From Spirogloea muscicola (taxonomy: Eukaryota > Streptophyta > Zygnematophyceae > Spirogloeales > Spirogloeaceae), in the NCBI GenBank assembly GCA_009602725.1, contig WELB01000143.1:159970-188443 (forward strand): a stretch of DNA of 28,474 bases. Direction: 5' to 3'. Under the pieces are notes generated by a model. The model did no database searches. It saw only the letters and a program-made list of their open reading frames with translations, and was not told the origin of the DNA. The position numbers and the translations under genes are program-made. Each line of letters opens with the position of its first letter. The first letter of the stretch is position 1. Shown here piece after piece: positions 28,198-28,474 of this stretch.

Positions 28198-28474
28198 GAG
28201 AGAAGGGCTCGCCCATTGAGGATAGGGGCTGGAAAAGCCAGCCCAGAAAAGAATGTACAAAGGACGAGAAGGGACCAGGGGAAGTACGAAGAACAACAAG
28301 CACAGAGAAGAAGCGAAGCAGCTACGAAGCACTCAGTAACCCCTGCTAAGCAGCCTCAGGTCAGAGAGACTGGGTTCCTGGAAGCGGGTCCCCTGGCCAG
28401 AGCCAGAGGCAGCAGCGAGGGCTCTGCCTGCACGCAGGTGCAGCGCGCGGGCCATAGACCTCTGCAGCGAGACG
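28198..28474 (-). mobile_element. LINE family B2 copy running off the window, C-terminus open
   Basis: 3' tail: AGAAGGGCTCGCCCATTGAG, hairpin GGGCTGG-AAAAG-CCAGCCC (28226-28244), CAAAGGACGAGAAGGGACC. The stop TGA is at 28333-28335. From 28474 to the stop the minus strand reads without interruption VSLQRSMARALHLRAG, RALAAASGSGQG and SDLRLLSRGY, an excellent match to the C-terminus of the LINE at 25353. The rest lies beyond the window. Confidence 0.85.

Overview
The window is nuclear DNA from a eukaryote, most likely a green alga (Chlorophyta, perhaps trebouxiophyte-like). All four recognisable genes are split by many short GT-AG introns, their proteins look plant-like, gene 5' ends are GC-rich, and TGTAA motifs lie after two of the genes. 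Species and class are inference.

Four genes can be assembled exon by exon. (1) The 3' part of a YrdC/Sua5/YciO-domain protein gene (+, 2-2581, nine exons; the start lies outside the window). (2) A basic helix-loop-helix transcription factor gene (+, about 10320-12794; its 5' exons are unresolved). (3) A complete inosine triphosphate pyrophosphatase (ITPase) gene (-, 17651-19702, eight exons, 201 aa) with a 10-nt microexon. (4) A complete membrane-anchored alpha/beta hydrolase of the plant monoacylglycerol lipase type (-, 21545-24021, seven exons, 366 aa). They have no obvious shared pathway and look like an ordinary housekeeping neighbourhood.

The rest is dominated by non-LTR retrotransposon (LINE) debris. 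The longest copy (about 25191-27930, minus) carries a reverse transcriptase, a C-x-C/H-x3-C zinc-binding motif and a D-x14-D motif like the restriction-like endonuclease of R2/CRE-type LINEs. It is inactivated by frameshifts, a stop and a changed YADD box. Many short repeats elsewhere prove to be extremely 5'-truncated copies of this LINE and its relatives: the last codons (ending xLLTRxY-stop), the 3' UTR and a terminal hairpin tail. At least three tail families occur, two of them sharing the hairpin. Copies sit inside one another, tail-to-tail, or as micro-insertions of about 25-30 bp flanked by short duplications.

Layout: 1-2581 YrdC gene; 2996-3560 nested tails; 3575-4710 a minisatellite that flips orientation half way and contains an N; 4781-5210 a GC-rich duplication; 5268-9800 dense LINE debris on both strands; 10-12.8 kb bHLH gene; 12.8-17.6 kb mostly unrecognised sequence with two decayed tails; 17.65-19.7 kb ITPase; 20.2-20.8 kb a repeat cluster; 21.5-24.0 kb lipase; 24.75-28.47 kb LINE copies, the last running off the window.
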